From Synchiropus splendidus (Eukaryota > Chordata > Actinopteri > Syngnathiformes > Callionymidae): a DNA stretch of 64,000 nucleotides. Below, piece by piece: positions 10,399 to 22,189 of this stretch. The position numbers were made by a program, and so were the translations under genes. The stretch spans positions 8,633,501-8,697,500 of the forward strand of contig NC_071340.1 in assembly GCF_027744825.2 (NCBI RefSeq). Reading direction: 5' to 3'. Numbering within the stretch: the stretch's first letter is position 1; every line of letters starts with the position of its first letter. The notes below the pieces were generated by a model. That model ran no database searches, was not told where the DNA came from, and saw nothing but the letters and a program-made list of their open reading frames with translations.

Positions 10399-10461
10399 GT
10401 AAACTAAATAGTTGTTTATTATGTTTATTTGCCCAAAGGTGCTTGTGTCAGTGGTTCTCAA
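10399..10461 (+). repeat. 63-bp interspersed repeat, copy 2
   Basis: Gap-free match (58/63) to 9011-9073. It is sandwiched between the second AT array and the right copy of the 25-bp direct repeat. Confidence 0.75.
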
Positions 10462-10470
10462 TACGATCTA

Positions 10471-10495
10471 CGATATATTGCGATCCTATTTCAAC
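10471..10495 (+). repeat. 25-bp direct repeat, right copy
   Basis: Identical to 10191-10215. The intervening 255 bp hold the AT arrays and the 63-bp repeat, which suggests insertion or template-switch expansion within this sequence. Confidence 0.85.
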
Positions 10496-10850
10496 AATAT
10501 ACTGTAATAAGAGCCATCATTTTAATGAGGAAAATGAGATAATGCACTACAATATTACGTGCATGAAAACAGGTTTATTGTTATAACATTAGTCCAGTTT
10601 GACTTTCATTTAAATTTGACAGTCCAATAGAGGAATGAATCACTCCAGTGTACAAAAAGTAAATGTTGGTATTAAACACACAGCTGAACTTGCAAGTATT
10701 TATGTATGAAGTATAAAGGCGATGCACAAAAGTCAAGACACTATCATTCAGTCAAGTATCGCAATGTTTCAGCCAGAAATATGAATACAATATTGCACAA
10801 TCAAGTATGGCGATGTTTGAGTGCATCGATATTTTCTTTCACCTCACTGT
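10496..10850. mobile_element. Probable hAT-like non-autonomous repeat body
   Basis: Scattered phrases such as 'caagtatcgcaatgtttcag', 'acaatattgca', 'aagtatggcgatgtttgag' and 'tgcatcgatattttc' resemble degenerate fish hAT MITEs rich in cgata/tcgcaa words, continuing the wording at 10155-10200. Ends and target duplication could not be defined, so this is tentative. Confidence 0.35.
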
Positions 10851-12796
10851 TCCTTTGAGAAATTTGTGGATGCAAATGGTAATGTAGAACACCAAAGTAA
10901 ATAGAACCTGCAGACCTCAGAACTACTACATTGATATCAGAGCCACAAATTCAACGCAGTTCTTGAACAACAATACTTCATCACTCTTTTCTCTTTAATG
11001 TCAGCTCTCCAGCTAAGTGTAGAACCTTATTGACTCCCTCTTGCTCGGGTTTTATGCTTCTGGTATGGCGCTTGGAGCAAATTCATTTTGCAAAGTTTAT
11101 TGTGCAAGGGATGAGCTGACAGTTGTCACAGTTCAGCCTGTAAAACTTTGGGTGGAACTAGTTTGGGAGTTTCGTCTCTCAGCCCTGTCGCACTCCTCCT
11201 CTGTAAATGAGTCATGCCGACAGTCAACCTCATTGCAGTGACGTCCTCTCTGCTGGTGGTTGATTTTGTTTTTCCGGGGGACAATAATCTGTCACTTTTG
11301 TGACTGTGGAAGACTCCATCCTCTCACCTGCCTGCGTACCTCACAGGACATGCTGTGGCTATGTCTTTCCTGTTTGCCAGAGACTGTGTAGGTTGGGATG
11401 CTGTGTGTTCTCCAGGCTTAGCATGCATGTTTGCGTGGCGTTGCTCGAGTGCATCTGTCCCTCCTCCCCAGGCCCCGGCGATTGGCACAGCATCTCTCAT
11501 CTATTAATCATAGAGAGCTCTTGCTCTATCATTCCGTTGCCATAGTTTCAGGACCCGAGTCAGTGTTGGGGTGCTTGAGTGCCTCGAGAGAGCAGGAGCG
11601 AGTGGAAGAGGAGGATGGAAGAGGAAACGCGAGGAATGAGTTGTGACTTAACAGGAGAGGGAACGACGGAATAAACAGACGGAGCGCGGAACAATTGTAA
11701 GAGAGCGTCAAAGGCAGAAGAAGTGAATGAATGTGGCACAAACACTCTGTGCAGGTCTTCACACTGTGAGAGTGCTCCAAGAACCAAAATGGATTCCATT
11801 TTTATCTCAGCGGTGAACCCTCTATCTCCTTCTGTGTGTGCGTCATTTTCATTCTCTCACTCGCACGCAGACACACGTGTACACTCTCTGCCTTTTTCTC
11901 ATTCAAAGTGAGCAGAATATTTTCACAGCGTCTTGTGTATCGTTTGCTCACGGGGGTTTGCAACATCTCCAGTGTTACACCACAACCAACCAATGTTTTA
12001 TTCCGCTGCGCGTCAGAATGGAAAAAAAGGTTTCAGGGAGCAGAGCTGGAGGACGAGGCCCCCTGTTTCATGCTCAGTTGGGTGTTTTGATGGTAAATCA
12101 TGCTGAATTCATGTGAGTACAGTGATGGATTACAAAAGAAATCAACCACGATGGAAATTTCCAAGGCGCGGAGTATCTTTTGTGATCACTCCTTCTCAAC
12201 CTTTCTGCTCCAAATATGCTCACACTGCACCCTGTTCAGAGCAGAAGAATAAATATATTAGTCTTCTTCGTGTCTGTATGTGTGTGTTATAGGGGTGTGT
12301 GATGTTGCCTCACATCAACAGGGCGCTGCATGAAGAAAACAGGGGTCCTGGCTATGAATAGTTTCGAAATTATTTTTCTCTCTGGGTCGTTTCCCATCGT
12401 AGTCTTGACTCATTGATACATTTAATTGACTCCCGCTACCCAATTGTGGGGATGGGTGTTGGCATTGTTGGGTCAGGAGTGGTTCCCATGAGATGACTGG
12501 TAAACATTCTGCCGTCAAATGCGTCAAATAGGGACTATTTTCAAGTGGACATTTGCTTCCCAGGGTGACACCCAAGTCTTCCGCGTGACATGGTGATGCA
12601 TTAGACGTCCACTATTTGGTCTCTGTGGCGTTTCCCGATGCGGTGAGCAGCATGTCACATAAAAGGAAGATGGGTGTTGGGGTTTGGTGCTATATATAGC
12701 GTAGCATGTCACATATCGCCTACTTGGCGGTTGACTTCGGAGACAACACTGGACGCAAAAGGCCCCTTGAATAGTGAACAATAGTATGACGATAGT
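10851..12796. other. Non-coding stretch with a short direct repeat
   Basis: No gene supported. AGCATGTCACATA occurs twice exactly, at 12649-12661 and 12703-12715, flanking a short TATATATA. The stretch 12300-12780 may be an old repeat, but I could not assign it. Confidence 0.35.
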
Positions 12797-13142
12797 GTTG
12801 CCAACTCCTCAATGAGGAAAGTTGCTATTAGCAGCCCTAGATGTCGGTAGAAGTCGCTAAATGGCATCATCACCTAGTTTGCGTAAATAATGCACATGCA
12901 TGAGACATTCACTGTTCGTATTCACCTACTATATTCACTGGCCTCTGACTGCCGACAAAGCTGTGCTGTGACACTTCAGGGAGTCCGATGGGGGAGGTGC
13001 TCAGCGAAGGAGCCACTGCCTGTTGAAGATGCAGCGAATACTTGCTTTTTAATGGAAACCGGGACCAAGAATAAGTCGCTAAAATTGTCGCTAGTTGCAT
13101 TTCAAAATAAAGCCGCTAAATTTAGTTGCCAAGTTGGCAACT
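12797..13142. mobile_element. MITE-like element with GTTGCCAACT inverted ends
   Basis: Left end GTTGCCAACT (12797-12806) is inverted at the right end as AGTTGGCAAC (13132-13141), defining a unit of about 345 bp. Inside, 'agtcgctaaat' style words recur near both ends (about 12850, 13073, 13090, 13112), a wording seen in dispersed fish repeats. The right end is itself a hairpin, AGTTGCCAA-G-TTGGCAACT (13124-13142). The 128-codon open frame across it has no recognisable domain and is taken as chance. Superfamily not determined; no clear target duplication was seen. Confidence 0.5.
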
Positions 13143-14459
13143 TACTTGAAAATAATTGCTATTGGGTGCCACGCTGGATATTTTGGGATGCAGTTTTTGG
13201 TAAGTCTATCATTCTGATTGTGTGTATTGAGGCATTACATCCTGATCAGTTTGACCTCCAGTCATTTCGTGCCTAGATACAGCGGCATCAACACTAAAAC
13301 ACTGGGGATGGCAGATAGACAGAACCATGTCCACGTCCTCCCTCGACATGATGAGCTCATTTTAACCGTTTAGCGGCTACATATTAAGCCAATATGGTCA
13401 TGGTATTATCACATCACATTGTGCATCTCCTGTGGGAGCAGTCGAGCTGGAGCCAACTGGCCGCTCTATAATCGTGGGACTTTCAACACACACTGCCCCG
13501 ACACACATATCCACACATCCAGGCGATTTCTTTCATGTCACAGAAAGGCGAGCCGCATAGAGAAAGCTTGTCATTGTCCAAGCGCCGCTTGCCAATGGGC
13601 AGAAACCCAAGAGTACCTGATTGTGGAGCGCACTGTGAAAACCCTGCCTCCTCCTTGGTAGGGTTCTGTCAGGGAATTACCATTAGAGGGACAAAGAAGG
13701 CAGGGCGAGGTGTGTTTTGTTCATTGTGCTGATGGCACCAAGGTGCTTTTGAAGTGATTGGATTGCATGTGACTTCATAGCGGCCAAATTCTCAGGTGCG
13801 GCAGGTAAATTTATCCGGTGGCGGGGGGATGGGTACAAGGTAGTTGAGCGCAAATCCGGCCCTCTGAAGCTGCTAATGTGCGTGTGTGTATGTATGTGTG
13901 TGGGAGAGAGTTTGCATCAGTCATCAAAGCAGAGGAAAGCCGGAGCGCAAGGTGATCTGTATGCTTATGGCGGAGCAGCAGTCATACGTTCCCAGAGGCA
14001 ATAAGCTTCGCTGAATATGGAGCAAGCTCCTTTCTACAGAGCCGCCGGTTTGCACGTGCTGTCCGAAACAGACCTGGACAGATTTAGACTGTCATCCAAG
14101 TTTTAGGATTTCATCCGTGGGCGCACCTTGATTTGGCGGCTGGCGTAAGTCTCCCGCCACGTAACCCCCACAACAGTCCCTGACGTTGTGTTTATTGTTG
14201 GCCTCTAACCCTCCCTTCCTGATCCAAACCATCGAAAATAGACATGGACCTTGATCAGGCTCAGTCTTTCTTCGCTCAGAAAAATGCCCTCCTGATTCAT
14301 CTGATTCATATTAGCATTGCCATGTCTGAGTTTGCTCTGAGGAGAATATTATGAAGTTGTGAGGTTTGAGGTCTGATGGAGAGAAGGCCAACTATGGGTG
14401 AAGATTCCGTTCCGTCGCTACCATCATCACCAATGTGATGCCTTTTTATAGAGAGGTTG
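13143..14459. other. Non-coding stretch, nothing recognised
   Basis: Unique-looking sequence of somewhat higher GC than average. Short TG-rich part near 13880-13900. No supported feature. Confidence 0.35.
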
Positions 14460-14600
14460 AGAGATAGATATAGATATACTTTATTGACCTCAGCATGGGA
14501 AATTATGCTGTAGCAGTGGCAAGGTACAGCAGTATATAAAATTTAAAAAAAATCTAATATAGAACATGTTTAATAAAAAAAACAAACAAACAAAAAGAAC
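14460..14600 (-). mobile_element. 3' end of a fish LINE-type repeat (AGATA...TACTTTATTGA)
   Basis: The plus strand reads 'agatagatatagatatactttattgacc' then 'atgggaaatta' and a long A/T-rich tract with A runs. This is the antisense of a 3' end very common in teleost genomes ('TACTTTATTGATCCC...GGGAAATT'). The family name is not certain; a non-LTR retrotransposon tail on the minus strand is the best reading. Confidence 0.5.
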
Positions 14601-14884
14601 AGAGTAATTGATAGTTCCAGTCAAGCAGTTCCTTGTTCAGAGTGCAGAGACATTTTCTTCACAAACGTCACCCGTCAGAGCCCCAAACCGTGGTGCGCTA
14701 GCCTCCGACACATTGCTGTGTGAGATACACCAAGTGCCATGCCTCTTTTCGTTGATGGGACGGGCCTGTATCCCGAGCTTTGGTACGAACACTGTGGCCT
14801 ACAATGTAGGCTTTACTGCTGTTGACAACATGACCACAGTCTGTGGGGAAATAGGGCTGCAGTTGATCAACTATAAATTACTAT
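14601..14884. other. Short non-coding gap, nothing recognised
   Basis: A plus-strand frame of about 90 codons crosses it but begins at a non-ATG codon and has no domain signature. Confidence 0.3.
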
Positions 14885-14885
14885 A

Positions 14886-15173
14886 AGTAACATGTGACTT
14901 AGGACCTGCTCAACTTACGTCCACCTGTACGTCCACGGCCAGTAGATGCTTATTTTTCTTTTTTATCCAATGTCTGGCACATTGCGTACGACAGTTATGG
15001 CTGTAAACAGCTTGGTATACAATAGTATTCAATAGAAAAAGTTGCAGTACACAGTATATACAGCAGTGCCTATAACCCTCGTGCCAGGCATTTTGAATGG
15101 CATTCGACTTATGTCCAATCTGACTTACGACCGGTAGGTCGGAACCGATCCCGGTCGTAAGTCGGATGTTACT
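14886..15173. mobile_element. MITE with about 21-bp terminal inverted repeats
   Basis: The left end (14886-14906, starting AGTAACAT and including GACTTA) and the inverted right end (15153-15173, ending ATGTTACT) match at about 18 of 21 positions, giving a 288-bp element. Further paired phrases lie inside: 'acttacgtcc' near the left, and 'cgacttatgtcc', 'gacttacgacc', 'ggtcgtaagtcg' near the right. The right part also contains a strong local inversion around 'acgaccggtaggtcggaaccgatcccggtcgt'-type text (15126-15159). The structure fits a non-autonomous DNA transposon, possibly Tc1/mariner-like; no target duplication was certain. Confidence 0.6.
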
Positions 15174-15339
15174 TGTGTGTTAAATAAGCCACTGACAGCT
15201 TAACGCGTCGAAAAGTGATGAGGTCATCGCTCTCTTTTCCATGCAATTTACGTGACCCAAAATGTTCAAAACACATTTTGAGCATCCCAACATCAAATAT
15301 ACAGCTTGAAAACATTACTTGTTTGATAACCCGCACATG

Positions 15340-15410
15340 TTGTAGGTCGACTAGTCGACTAATTGTTGAGGGTTGGTGACTAGTTGATACTCAAACTAGT
15401 TGTGTGTTGC
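15340..15410. repeat. Palindromic dispersed-repeat fragment
   Basis: Contains a perfect 14-bp palindrome, GTCGACTAGTCGAC (15346-15359), followed by 'taattgttgag', 'gactagttgat' and 'actagttg'. The 'tcgactagtcgacta' wording is typical of a dispersed fish DNA-transposon repeat. Element limits not seen. Confidence 0.4.
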
Positions 15411-18400
15411 ATCGCTATGAGTGAATGATGGAATATTTCTTAACAGGACGACTAAAACTCACTCCTCAGTGGTGGAAGTAAAACCTCATAAGTGGACAAT
15501 GGTTGACCTTGGCTACCTTTTCCCAGATTTATGATTCATGTCAAACTGAACAGCTTTTAGATTTTGTTAAGTCGCCCTGGTCAAAGCATTTACAACATCG
15601 CTGCTGCTGAAATGAGCAGGCTACAAGTGACACATTACCTCAACAACAACATTCAGAGTTTGAAAGCAAGCCCTTTAAGCAAATAGACAAACAGTAACTG
15701 CATGTGTTCTTCACAGTTCCGCGCCATTCTTGTTAAGAAACCAGTCTCGCCGTGGTCACAGTGGCTGGCAGAATACAAGTGATCCCCCGAGGGTCCTCCA
15801 TTTCACAATCCAATCAGGCAGAACGCGGAACAATATTACCTCTGTGTGCGTGTGTACATTTATTACATAGTCAATTGCAGCCATGTGGCCTGGTCTGGTG
15901 GTGTAGCCGCTGAAAAGAGAAACACACAGATTTCTGCATAACACAGCGCTAACCCCCACTTCCATCACCACAGAGGCCACACATGCACAGACGCGCGCAC
16001 GCACACACATGCTCGACCACAAGGCTCCCAGTGTTCTTGGCCTGTCCGTCCATCAGCTCATGTGGAGCGCTGTGCTGGGAGTACTTATCATCACTGCGCT
16101 GAGTGGAGGCCTCACAAAGGCCCGCTCCCATCACACACACTGACACAGACACCAGTCAGCCAAGGATGAATGCGACTTGCTTGTATACCCTCGTGTCTGG
16201 GCGGGTGCCTGGTCCAGCTTGTTACAAATATGTTGATATTGAATGTCATGGATAAAAAAAAACAACTCAGATGTAGACATCTCTACTTTTTCTGTATCTC
16301 AACCAATTGCCCACTTTTTTTTTCAAAAGCTTTGCAAGGCAGAGGAGGTAAGATGGTTATTCCTCCTGTACTAGTACAGTTTAACTCAAACTGACTAGTA
16401 AACTCTTTTGTAGCCTCTGTGGGCAATAAAGTGAGTGCTTAACATGCTGACAAGCTGTAGCATCAAAAACCTTATGCGCAGATTTTCCCAGTGTCGGAGA
16501 GTTTTCCACTCTTTTTGTCGACATATATTAAAGTATGACTCACAATATCAGCATTCGCTGACATTGAGGATGTGCAATGCACTCTACTGTCCTCCTGCTT
16601 GTCAAGGCAACTCCCCATGTACTGAGAAAATCTACTGCCTGCCTAGTGTCATGGGAAGAGGACCTGGGTCAGACCTGGGACATATGGAACAGTTATTCCT
16701 CCAGAAGAGCTAGAGGTTTACTTACATCAAATGCTGCCCCCACGACCTGAGCTTGGATATGCAAAGGAAAATAACCCATAGTATTGTCATGGTATATTGT
16801 TTTTAAAACATAGTTCAGTGCGTTCATTGTGCAGAGAATCCTTAATGAAATACTTCACCAAGACAGTTTAGGGTACTTTTTTCTTTCAAGCTGTTCACGC
16901 CTCTTCATCCAACATCTATATTCAGTTTAGATTATTAAAATTGGATTGAAAATGTATGTAATGTTGAGCATAGGCCACATAGTAATCCTGACCATCTGTC
17001 TTGACCTAGAACTCTAGGCTGTAACTGAATAAATGGATTTCTGTGAGGTTGTTGACATATTTTGTTTATGGCGCATATTGGGCGACTGCTAGCAAGCGAC
17101 CGATATATCCAGTAGGCGTGGAGAAACTTGACGGCTAAGTTGAATAATCCGAACATTTAAGGAGGCAGGTGGGAAGAAGCCGACTTGTCAGGATGAGTAA
17201 TAAAATGAGTCTGCACAGCCTGTGATTGAAGCAGCCAGCGTGGCCCCCGGTAAGTAAATCGCAGCGCATGTTCTTTTAAAACAGCCCAGCCACACAATGG
17301 AGTGAAAAGAAAATAACACTCCCACTAACCCCATCTCTGTGGCGTTTAGCTGCACAAGAGATGCTCTGTATGTGGGCAGGTAATCAGGCAGGAAGCCTCA
17401 TAGACCGGGTAGCGGACGTGCTGTGAGGCAGGAAAAGAGAAGCCGCGTCTTGAATAATAATATATTCATTCATCCCACATGTTGATGATATTCACAACGT
17501 GCTTGGCTGGCTTCATTCATCAGTGTCCAGTGGGGGCCCTTTTAGTGGAGATGTTCGAGTACTGCGCGCTTTGTAACTGAAAGTTTGGAGAGCGCCAAGT
17601 TCGTGTTGTTTCAGTGAGTGCGTTTGCTTGACCATGTTGAAGCTTATTTTTCAGCAATCGCTAAATGCACTGCTTTTGCTCCATTCAAGTTCACCATTTC
17701 ATCTTGTGCTGTTAGTGATTAAATTCAACCAAATTTTCAGCAAGTCTTCCTGGCGTGGATTGTGGTATTGCGCCGCCGTCGTCTGAACCCTTGACTATTT
17801 AATTAGGTTTGCGGGCGGGTGTGTGGCTGCGCGCCCGGCTCTTCTGAGGAGTTTCATTGGTTACATCCGGTCAAACATCATCACAGAAATGTGTTTGTTT
17901 TTTTGAGCGGAAAAGATGAATCCAATATGTGGCGTTTTCTTTGTGTCAACTCCGCCGCTCCCCGGCTTGCCAGTTAATTCATCAGTCACTGGGCTCATCT
18001 CCTCCTTCCTATCGCTCTCTTCTTTCTTTTCCGTCCTGTGTGTTAGTGCCAAAGCACATGTCGGCTTACGCATGTACTGTGGTAATGCTAGCTTGGTAAC
18101 CAGATCAGAATGCAGAATGGCAGGCGACTCAATCTGTGAATCATTTACACGAGGTGGTTCGGTATCAGTAGCCTGCGGCCACTTTTAAACAACATTACCA
18201 GGATTAGAGTTTTCTTCTTCTTCCTGAGTTGCTACTGCAAAGTGTTCCACTCACTTTATCTGTGCGCTGATTCTGATCTGACTACAGTTTAGCACCCGTA
18301 TGAACAGCTTCACACGGTTTTCATCCCACAACAGGCTCAAATCAGGTGTCTTCTGGCAGGTGTTGAGGAGCTCAGACATCCGGTAGAGACTCTGTATAGA

Positions 18401-19146
18401 GGCCCTGCATCTGTACACTTGAGAAATACCATTAAGTCACCTTTATTCTGGTATTACTCAGGCTTGGAGGACATTCAAAGTTAAGATATTAGATCCCATT
18501 CCCAGTTCGGGTTTTCCCGTCATTTCGTAGTCGGAGTTGGCTGAAAGGCTTGGGAACAGGGAAATTTGGAAATCCCGGATGAAATAGATAAGCGGTTGGA
18601 AATGCCTCACGAAAGCTCAGTGTCTCTCCTTAAATGGTGGCAGAAATTGCTCTTCATTTGGAAAAGCGGGTTGGTCAGATAAACAGCTTTGTTTCATTCA
18701 AACCATCCACCACTACTACTTTTTTCTGAATTACTTTACTTAAAACACATTTTACATTTTATGTCCCTCTGTCAGTATTGTTGTTTTGAGCGTTTCTATA
18801 AGAGAACTCAACATAAAATTGCATGTTTAATTCATGTCTATCCTACCATTGATTCTCTGTGAAGAACCAAAAATTGTCCTCTACACTTTTAACATTGATT
18901 CACGAGTAAATTCAAACACCACGTGGGCTAAATTATTCCAAACGTGAAATTCAACTGACTGGCATGCTGGCCAAATCCACATGCTGAGATAACCAGTACA
19001 AGGAGTTTCCTGCGCAGGCTGCTAAAGGTCAACCACACAGGTCAAAGGGGGGACTTAAAAGTGAGCTGAGGTGACATTCCATCTTATATGACGGTACCGT
19101 GCAGCTGAGTTGAAAAATGGATGGTATGCTGAAGAAACGCAAACTC
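15411..19146. other. Long stretch without recognised features
   Basis: About 3.7 kb of apparently unique sequence. Short frames on both strands are unsupported. The segment near 18500-18620 ('cccagttcgggttttcccgtc', 'gtcggagttgg') may be a decayed hAT-like repeat. Confidence 0.35.
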
Positions 19147-19235
19147 GATTATAGAGTTGAATGCAGTAGCAGTGTTTTTTTTTTTTTTTTTTAATTGAAA
19201 ACACTGCTACTGAAAAATACAACTCTATTATAATC
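19147..19235. repeat. Strong hairpin with poly(T) loop
   Basis: CAGTAGCAGTGTTTT (19164-19178) is perfectly inverted as AAAACACTGCTACTG (19198-19212), with a loop of mostly T. Outside this 15-bp stem, GATTATAGAGTT (19147-19158) pairs with AACTCTATTATAATC (19221-19235) with a 3-base bulge. Total hairpin about 89 bp. It could be a palindromic mini-element or the relic of an inverted duplication; a hairpin RNA precursor is possible but the pure T loop argues against a typical microRNA. Confidence 0.8.
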
Positions 19236-20305
19236 TATAAATATACCTTTGTTATCACTGTCTTTTGTTGTATTTCTTTTTCTTTGCCACCAACACTATC
19301 CAATGACACAAAAGAGACACTGCCTGTTCTTCATCGACATGGAGACTTCTGAACTCATTCTGTGTATACAAAAGAATTCAGTAGGATTTCGTTTTCATAT
19401 ATTTCATGGATGCAGAGGAGCGCAAAGCTCGGTCGTCATAATTGGGTCAAACACCGGCGCCATCTTGAGACGTAACCAGAGGTACCAAGTCAGTACAGGA
19501 GCTTGGCTGAGTGCACAGAAGCGGAGGAAGTCGCGAGCAATTTCGGTGAAGATTTGTCAGCAGTTTTTGAGGAGGAAGCTCAGGTTCATGTGAACGAAGG
19601 ACTTATTTATATTCAAACCACATCATTATAAAAACGATTCACACTTCTCAGAGGATAAAAGGTCTGACACTGCAGAGGTGAAGTCAGACACTGGTTGGTT
19701 CCATAACAGTGAATGTCCACATAGAAATGAAGATGAACAAGGCGTTTACTCTCTTAAGAAGGGTCAACAGTACAAAATATACAGTATAATGTGGATGGAT
19801 AAACAAAGGGACTTTCTCTTTCAAGGGTGCTTTTTGACTCTGCTGTTTCTCTCCTTTGCTTTGATGATTCATTTCTGTTTGTTTGCCTTTGAAAAATGTG
19901 AGTGTTGGCAAACTTTCAGGCCAAAAGGTTCCTGCAGAGTTCAGACGATGCTGATGGTTGCCACTTACCTCTTGTTCTTTAATGTTGCTTCACCCATTTC
20001 TTATGTAGCACTACATCTTTCGGGGAGAACAGGGTTAAATGCTCACTAGCATGATTAGTGCAGCGCGCCACCACGCAACGGTTCGGCATCTCTTCTCTGA
20101 TACTGAAGCTGAAGGGCTTGTTTTCCTGCACCTAATGAATGGGTCGACGGGAGCTGACACTTGTGATGTCATCGAGGCACTTTACGGTTCTCGCTTAGTG
20201 CCACACTGTGCTATCCTTTCATCCTACTATCCTTTCATAATGAATATTTATGCAAAGCTCCTCTTTAAATCATATTACTATGTACTTACTTGTCATATTA
20301 TTATT

Positions 20306-20311
<6 letters not shown>
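19236..20311. other. Non-coding stretch with long unsupported frames
   Basis: Plus-strand frames of 114 and 123 codons occur (19249-19593, 19678-20049), the second with a hydrophobic segment, but their starts are non-ATG (for example GTG at 19678), no domain is recognisable and the second runs into the AT-array neighbourhood. The 'ccggcgccatcttgagacg' phrase near 19456 resembles wording in transposon relics. Confidence 0.3.

Positions 20312-20361
<50 letters not shown>
20312..20361. repeat. (AT)n microsatellite
   Basis: About 25 TA units. Confidence 0.95.
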
Positions 20362-20370
<9 letters not shown>

Positions 20371-20400
20371 TTATTTATTTATTTATTTTTTTTATTTTTC
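20362..20400. repeat. T-rich tract with (TTTA)n
   Basis: Poly(T) and TTTA units immediately after the AT array, forming one compound low-complexity tract. Confidence 0.9.
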
Positions 20401-22033
20401 TTCTTTTCTACAACATTGTAACAATAGAGACTGATTCACAGCTACCACTGTTATGACTATTAAGTTACTCCAGGATCCCATTCAGTTCACAATGTTCTTT
20501 AGCTTCCATATCAGCAGAAAGAAGACACTACATGGTGGGAAGGTTTGGCTAAACAGACCTTGTCTAACTACGAAAACAGATGATAGAATTGAGTGGGAAG
20601 TTGCCTGCTTGACACATTGGCTTCTACAAGTGTTTAGAAACAATGCCTTTGTTAAGGCCAGAACATTTTGGCATTACTGGCTGGTAAGTAAGTAATTATG
20701 TTTTAGAATGAAATGAATTCATGATTTTGAGATGTTTTACGTTAGATTTTACAAAGCATTGCCCTACCATTGGTCCATATCATATAACTATAGGAAGTCC
20801 TTTGAAAAAAGGGAAACCTGCAGATAAAATAAAATTCCACTTTCAGGGTTCAAAAGTGAAAAATTGACAGGAGATCATCAACATTTTAAATCAAGTCCCG
20901 GTTATTGGAAAGAGTGTCTTTGTGCAGTGTGTGGAAGGTTACCTCGTATTACATCACAATAATGAAAAGAGGAAGAAGAGGAAGGTGGTACGAGTCTTTG
21001 TAGTTGACCCACATAAGAGTGTGAGTTGAAAATTAATTTAGCGGTGCTATTCATTCATTCTTTAGCTGAGATGGATCTTCCACAGTGTCCTGGCTGAGAC
21101 TGAGTCAGTCAGCCAAAGCAAGAGGACTTCCCCTCAGACACCCTGATTGCTGTCGTCTCTATCTAAGACCAACAGGTCTTTATGTGCTCAGGTGATACCA
21201 ATGCACATGTTGCTGTGTGAACGCCAAACCTGCCTCACACTTCAGACCTGTGTGTCGGTCTTTTTGTGTTTGCTTAGCCTGGTGACCCACACTTTGGTAA
21301 ATAAGAAGCCAAAGATAGCACAGTTGCAACACAGTGGGGAATGAGGATGTGGTCACCAGTGAGTCGTCTGCTTATCCAGCTCAGCAAGTCTGGACAAGCC
21401 TGCTCCGTAAAGCCGGACACTAAAACCAATAAGCCCACAAGACAGCTGTGCAATTAGGGGAAATGTTTGAAATACATTTTGTCATGGAAGTATAACACAT
21501 TACTGGCATTCCTGCTCAAAATAGTCCCCATCAGCTGCCTTGTGGTGTATCTGCTCTCAAATCGGCGGGGACTTGCCCGCCGCGGGGAGTCCAGAACCGC
21601 TGCAGACAAGAAGAGCGCCCATTAATTTGCATAGTTCAGCCACTTCTCAGGGCAGTACATGGGTAGATTCGCCCTGGAAACCAAAGGAATTTCTCACCAT
21701 GGTTGGAGAACAATAAGACTTGTGTCATGTAATGAACTTCAGAAAAACCAGTGACAGCTCCAGAATTATTGTTGTCATTTTATGGTATTTTGAAGTATGG
21801 AAAAGTCCTATGGTTGGAACTCAATATCTGGCAACAAATACAAACGCTATGGCACAGTTCTGCGCTGTAGGAGAAGATCATACCAAGTGTAATTTTGTGT
21901 ATTTTAAATGCAGGAAAGCAAAATATAGATATTTTTTGCATGATAGCAGGGTTCTCTCCAAGGTTTTCCAACCCCCTCTCTTGGAGGCACCTCTAGCCCT
22001 GGGGAAATATGCTGGGGACAACTCTCAAATACA
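20401..22033. other. Non-coding stretch, nothing recognised
   Basis: Unique-looking sequence. No supported gene, RNA or repeat. Confidence 0.35.
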
Positions 22034-22062
22034 CATATATATATATATATATTTTTTTTTTT
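22034..22062. repeat. (AT)n followed by poly(T)
   Basis: About nine AT units followed by eleven T. Confidence 0.9.
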
Positions 22063-22189
22063 GGGATAGCAGCTTTCATTCAAGAATAGCAGTGGCCCTA
22101 GCTATTAGGATACACCGTAATGGTATGGCTTGTTATTGCATAGGAACGTGCAGTGCGACATGTGTTCTATCATAAAGTAATATGGAGCA

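Noticed and set aside
10042..10461. 139-codon minus-strand frame
   Set aside because: It is poly Tyr-Ile translation of the AT microsatellites.
12890..13276. 128-codon plus-strand frame
   Set aside because: It overlaps the MITE-like unit with 'tcgctaaa' repeats and has no protein-domain signature.
18500..18620. Possible hAT-like repeat ('cccagttcgggttttcccgtc')
   Set aside because: Only loose wording; no ends, inversion or second copy in the window, so it is not listed as a feature.
19678..20049. 123-codon plus-strand frame with a hydrophobic segment
   Set aside because: It begins at GTG and shows no known domain. A transposase origin was considered, but no motif could be matched.
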